Below are positions 34,276 to 34,467 of a stretch of DNA of 34,467 nt, one piece after another. The first letter of the stretch is position 1, and each line of letters begins with the position of its first letter. A program made the position numbers and the translations under genes. The DNA comes from an uncultured Paracoccaceae bacterium (GTDB lineage Bacteria > Pseudomonadota > Alphaproteobacteria > Rhodobacterales > Rhodobacteraceae): the NCBI GenBank assembly GCA_937995865.1, contig CALKJA010000126.1, positions 1 through 34,467 on the forward strand, written 5' to 3'. Below the pieces are notes generated by a model. The model worked only from the letters and a program-made list of their open reading frames with translations. It was not told the DNA's origin and did no database searches.

Positions 34276-34467
34276 TGACCTGTGCCCAAAAAACTCCTCC
34301 AAATTTGTGTTGAGTCTGCCCAACAAAAGGACGGACAAATGAAGGCACGAATTGCGAATGAACATATCATAGCGATGATCAAGGAGCAGGAAGCTGGACG
34401 GAAAACTGCTGATGTATGTCGGCAGCATGGGATCAGTTCAATGACGTTTACAAATACAAATCAAAGT
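34276..34467 (+). mobile_element. left end of an IS3-family insertion sequence
   Basis: The element continues past the right edge. Its probable left terminus is TGACCTGTGCCC at 34276, in keeping with the TGA...-type ends of IS407-like IS3 members. A 63-base leader and orfA from 34339 follow. The exact boundary and the target duplication cannot be confirmed without the right end. Confidence 0.7.
34339..34467 (+). pseudogene. IS3-family transposase OrfA, 5' part, apparent frameshift
   Basis: From ATG at 34339 (AAAGGACGG upstream) the reading is MKARIANEHIIAMIKEQEAG, then RKTADVCRQHGISSMTF. This is the helix-turn-helix N-terminus of IS3 OrfA (HTH_21/transposase_8 type), normally continuing TFYxWKxKYGG. 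In this sequence it goes on TNTNQS. Adding one T to the TTT at 34447-34449 restores YKYKSK, so a single-base deletion (or sequencing error in a homopolymer) breaks the frame. The gene is cut by the window edge. Confidence 0.65.

Noticed and set aside
34127..34348. 73-residue minus-strand ORF taken as an intact gene
   Set aside because: Its first ~24 codons lie within the insertion-sequence end, so the full frame is a junction artefact.

Overview
The window looks like a chromosomal segment of a marine alphaproteobacterium of the Rhodobacterales (roseobacter group). This rests on protein-level resemblance of NuoA/NuoB, the leucine-degradation (liu) cluster, MoaA and the glmU-glmS pair, on a fairly GC-rich base composition, and on tightly packed genes with 4-nt ATGA overlaps. 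I cannot name a genus from the sequence alone.

Layout, left to right. (1) 1-1044, minus strand: the start of the complex I operon (nuoA, nuoB, 5' end of nuoC). (2) 1138-1683: one or two small unknown ORFs, in the same frame and separated by a single TGA. (3) 1830-11231, minus strand: a leucine/isovalerate degradation cluster. Its order of transcription is liuA (isovaleryl-CoA dehydrogenase), four small envelope-type proteins including an LprI/DUF1311-like one, mccB, a four-helix membrane protein, mccA, a glutathione S-transferase, HMG-CoA lyase and a crotonase. Almost every junction overlaps, so the envelope genes appear embedded in the catabolic operon. (4) 11495-14838, plus strand: two paralogous secreted proteins, each with a beta-solenoid body, RTX calcium-binding repeats and a near-identical 107-residue C-terminal module that should carry the type I secretion signal. 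(5) 14883-16828, minus strand: a DegT-family aminotransferase and a phosphoglycolate-phosphatase-like HAD enzyme. (6) 16946-20773, plus strand: glmU, glmS and an AlkD-like DNA repair gene. glmS is broken by what looks like a 14-nt deletion between direct repeats. (7) 20761-23466: a lipoprotein (minus), then moaA and a Kdo-transferase-like gene (plus). (8) 23453-25452, minus strand: two glycosyltransferases, one KpsS-like. (9) 25460-34065: an oligopeptide-type ABC transporter split into divergent arms. One arm is a fused double ATPase followed by two M20 amidohydrolases (minus); the other is the binding protein and two permeases (plus). (10) 34127-34467: a strong terminator, the 3' remnant of a membrane-protein gene, and the left end of an IS3-family element whose orfA appears frameshifted.

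How the genes work together. The liu enzymes cover isovaleryl-CoA to acetoacetate plus acetyl-CoA. The transporter and M20 enzymes suggest import and hydrolysis of peptides or N-acyl amino acids. glmU/glmS feed UDP-GlcNAc for peptidoglycan and LPS; the Kdo transferase and KpsS-like gene point to surface glycolipid assembly.

Three coding disruptions (glmS, IS orfA, and possibly the ORF at 1138-1683) raise two readings: real gene decay, or base-level errors in this assembly. The glmS case matters most, because the enzyme is normally essential.
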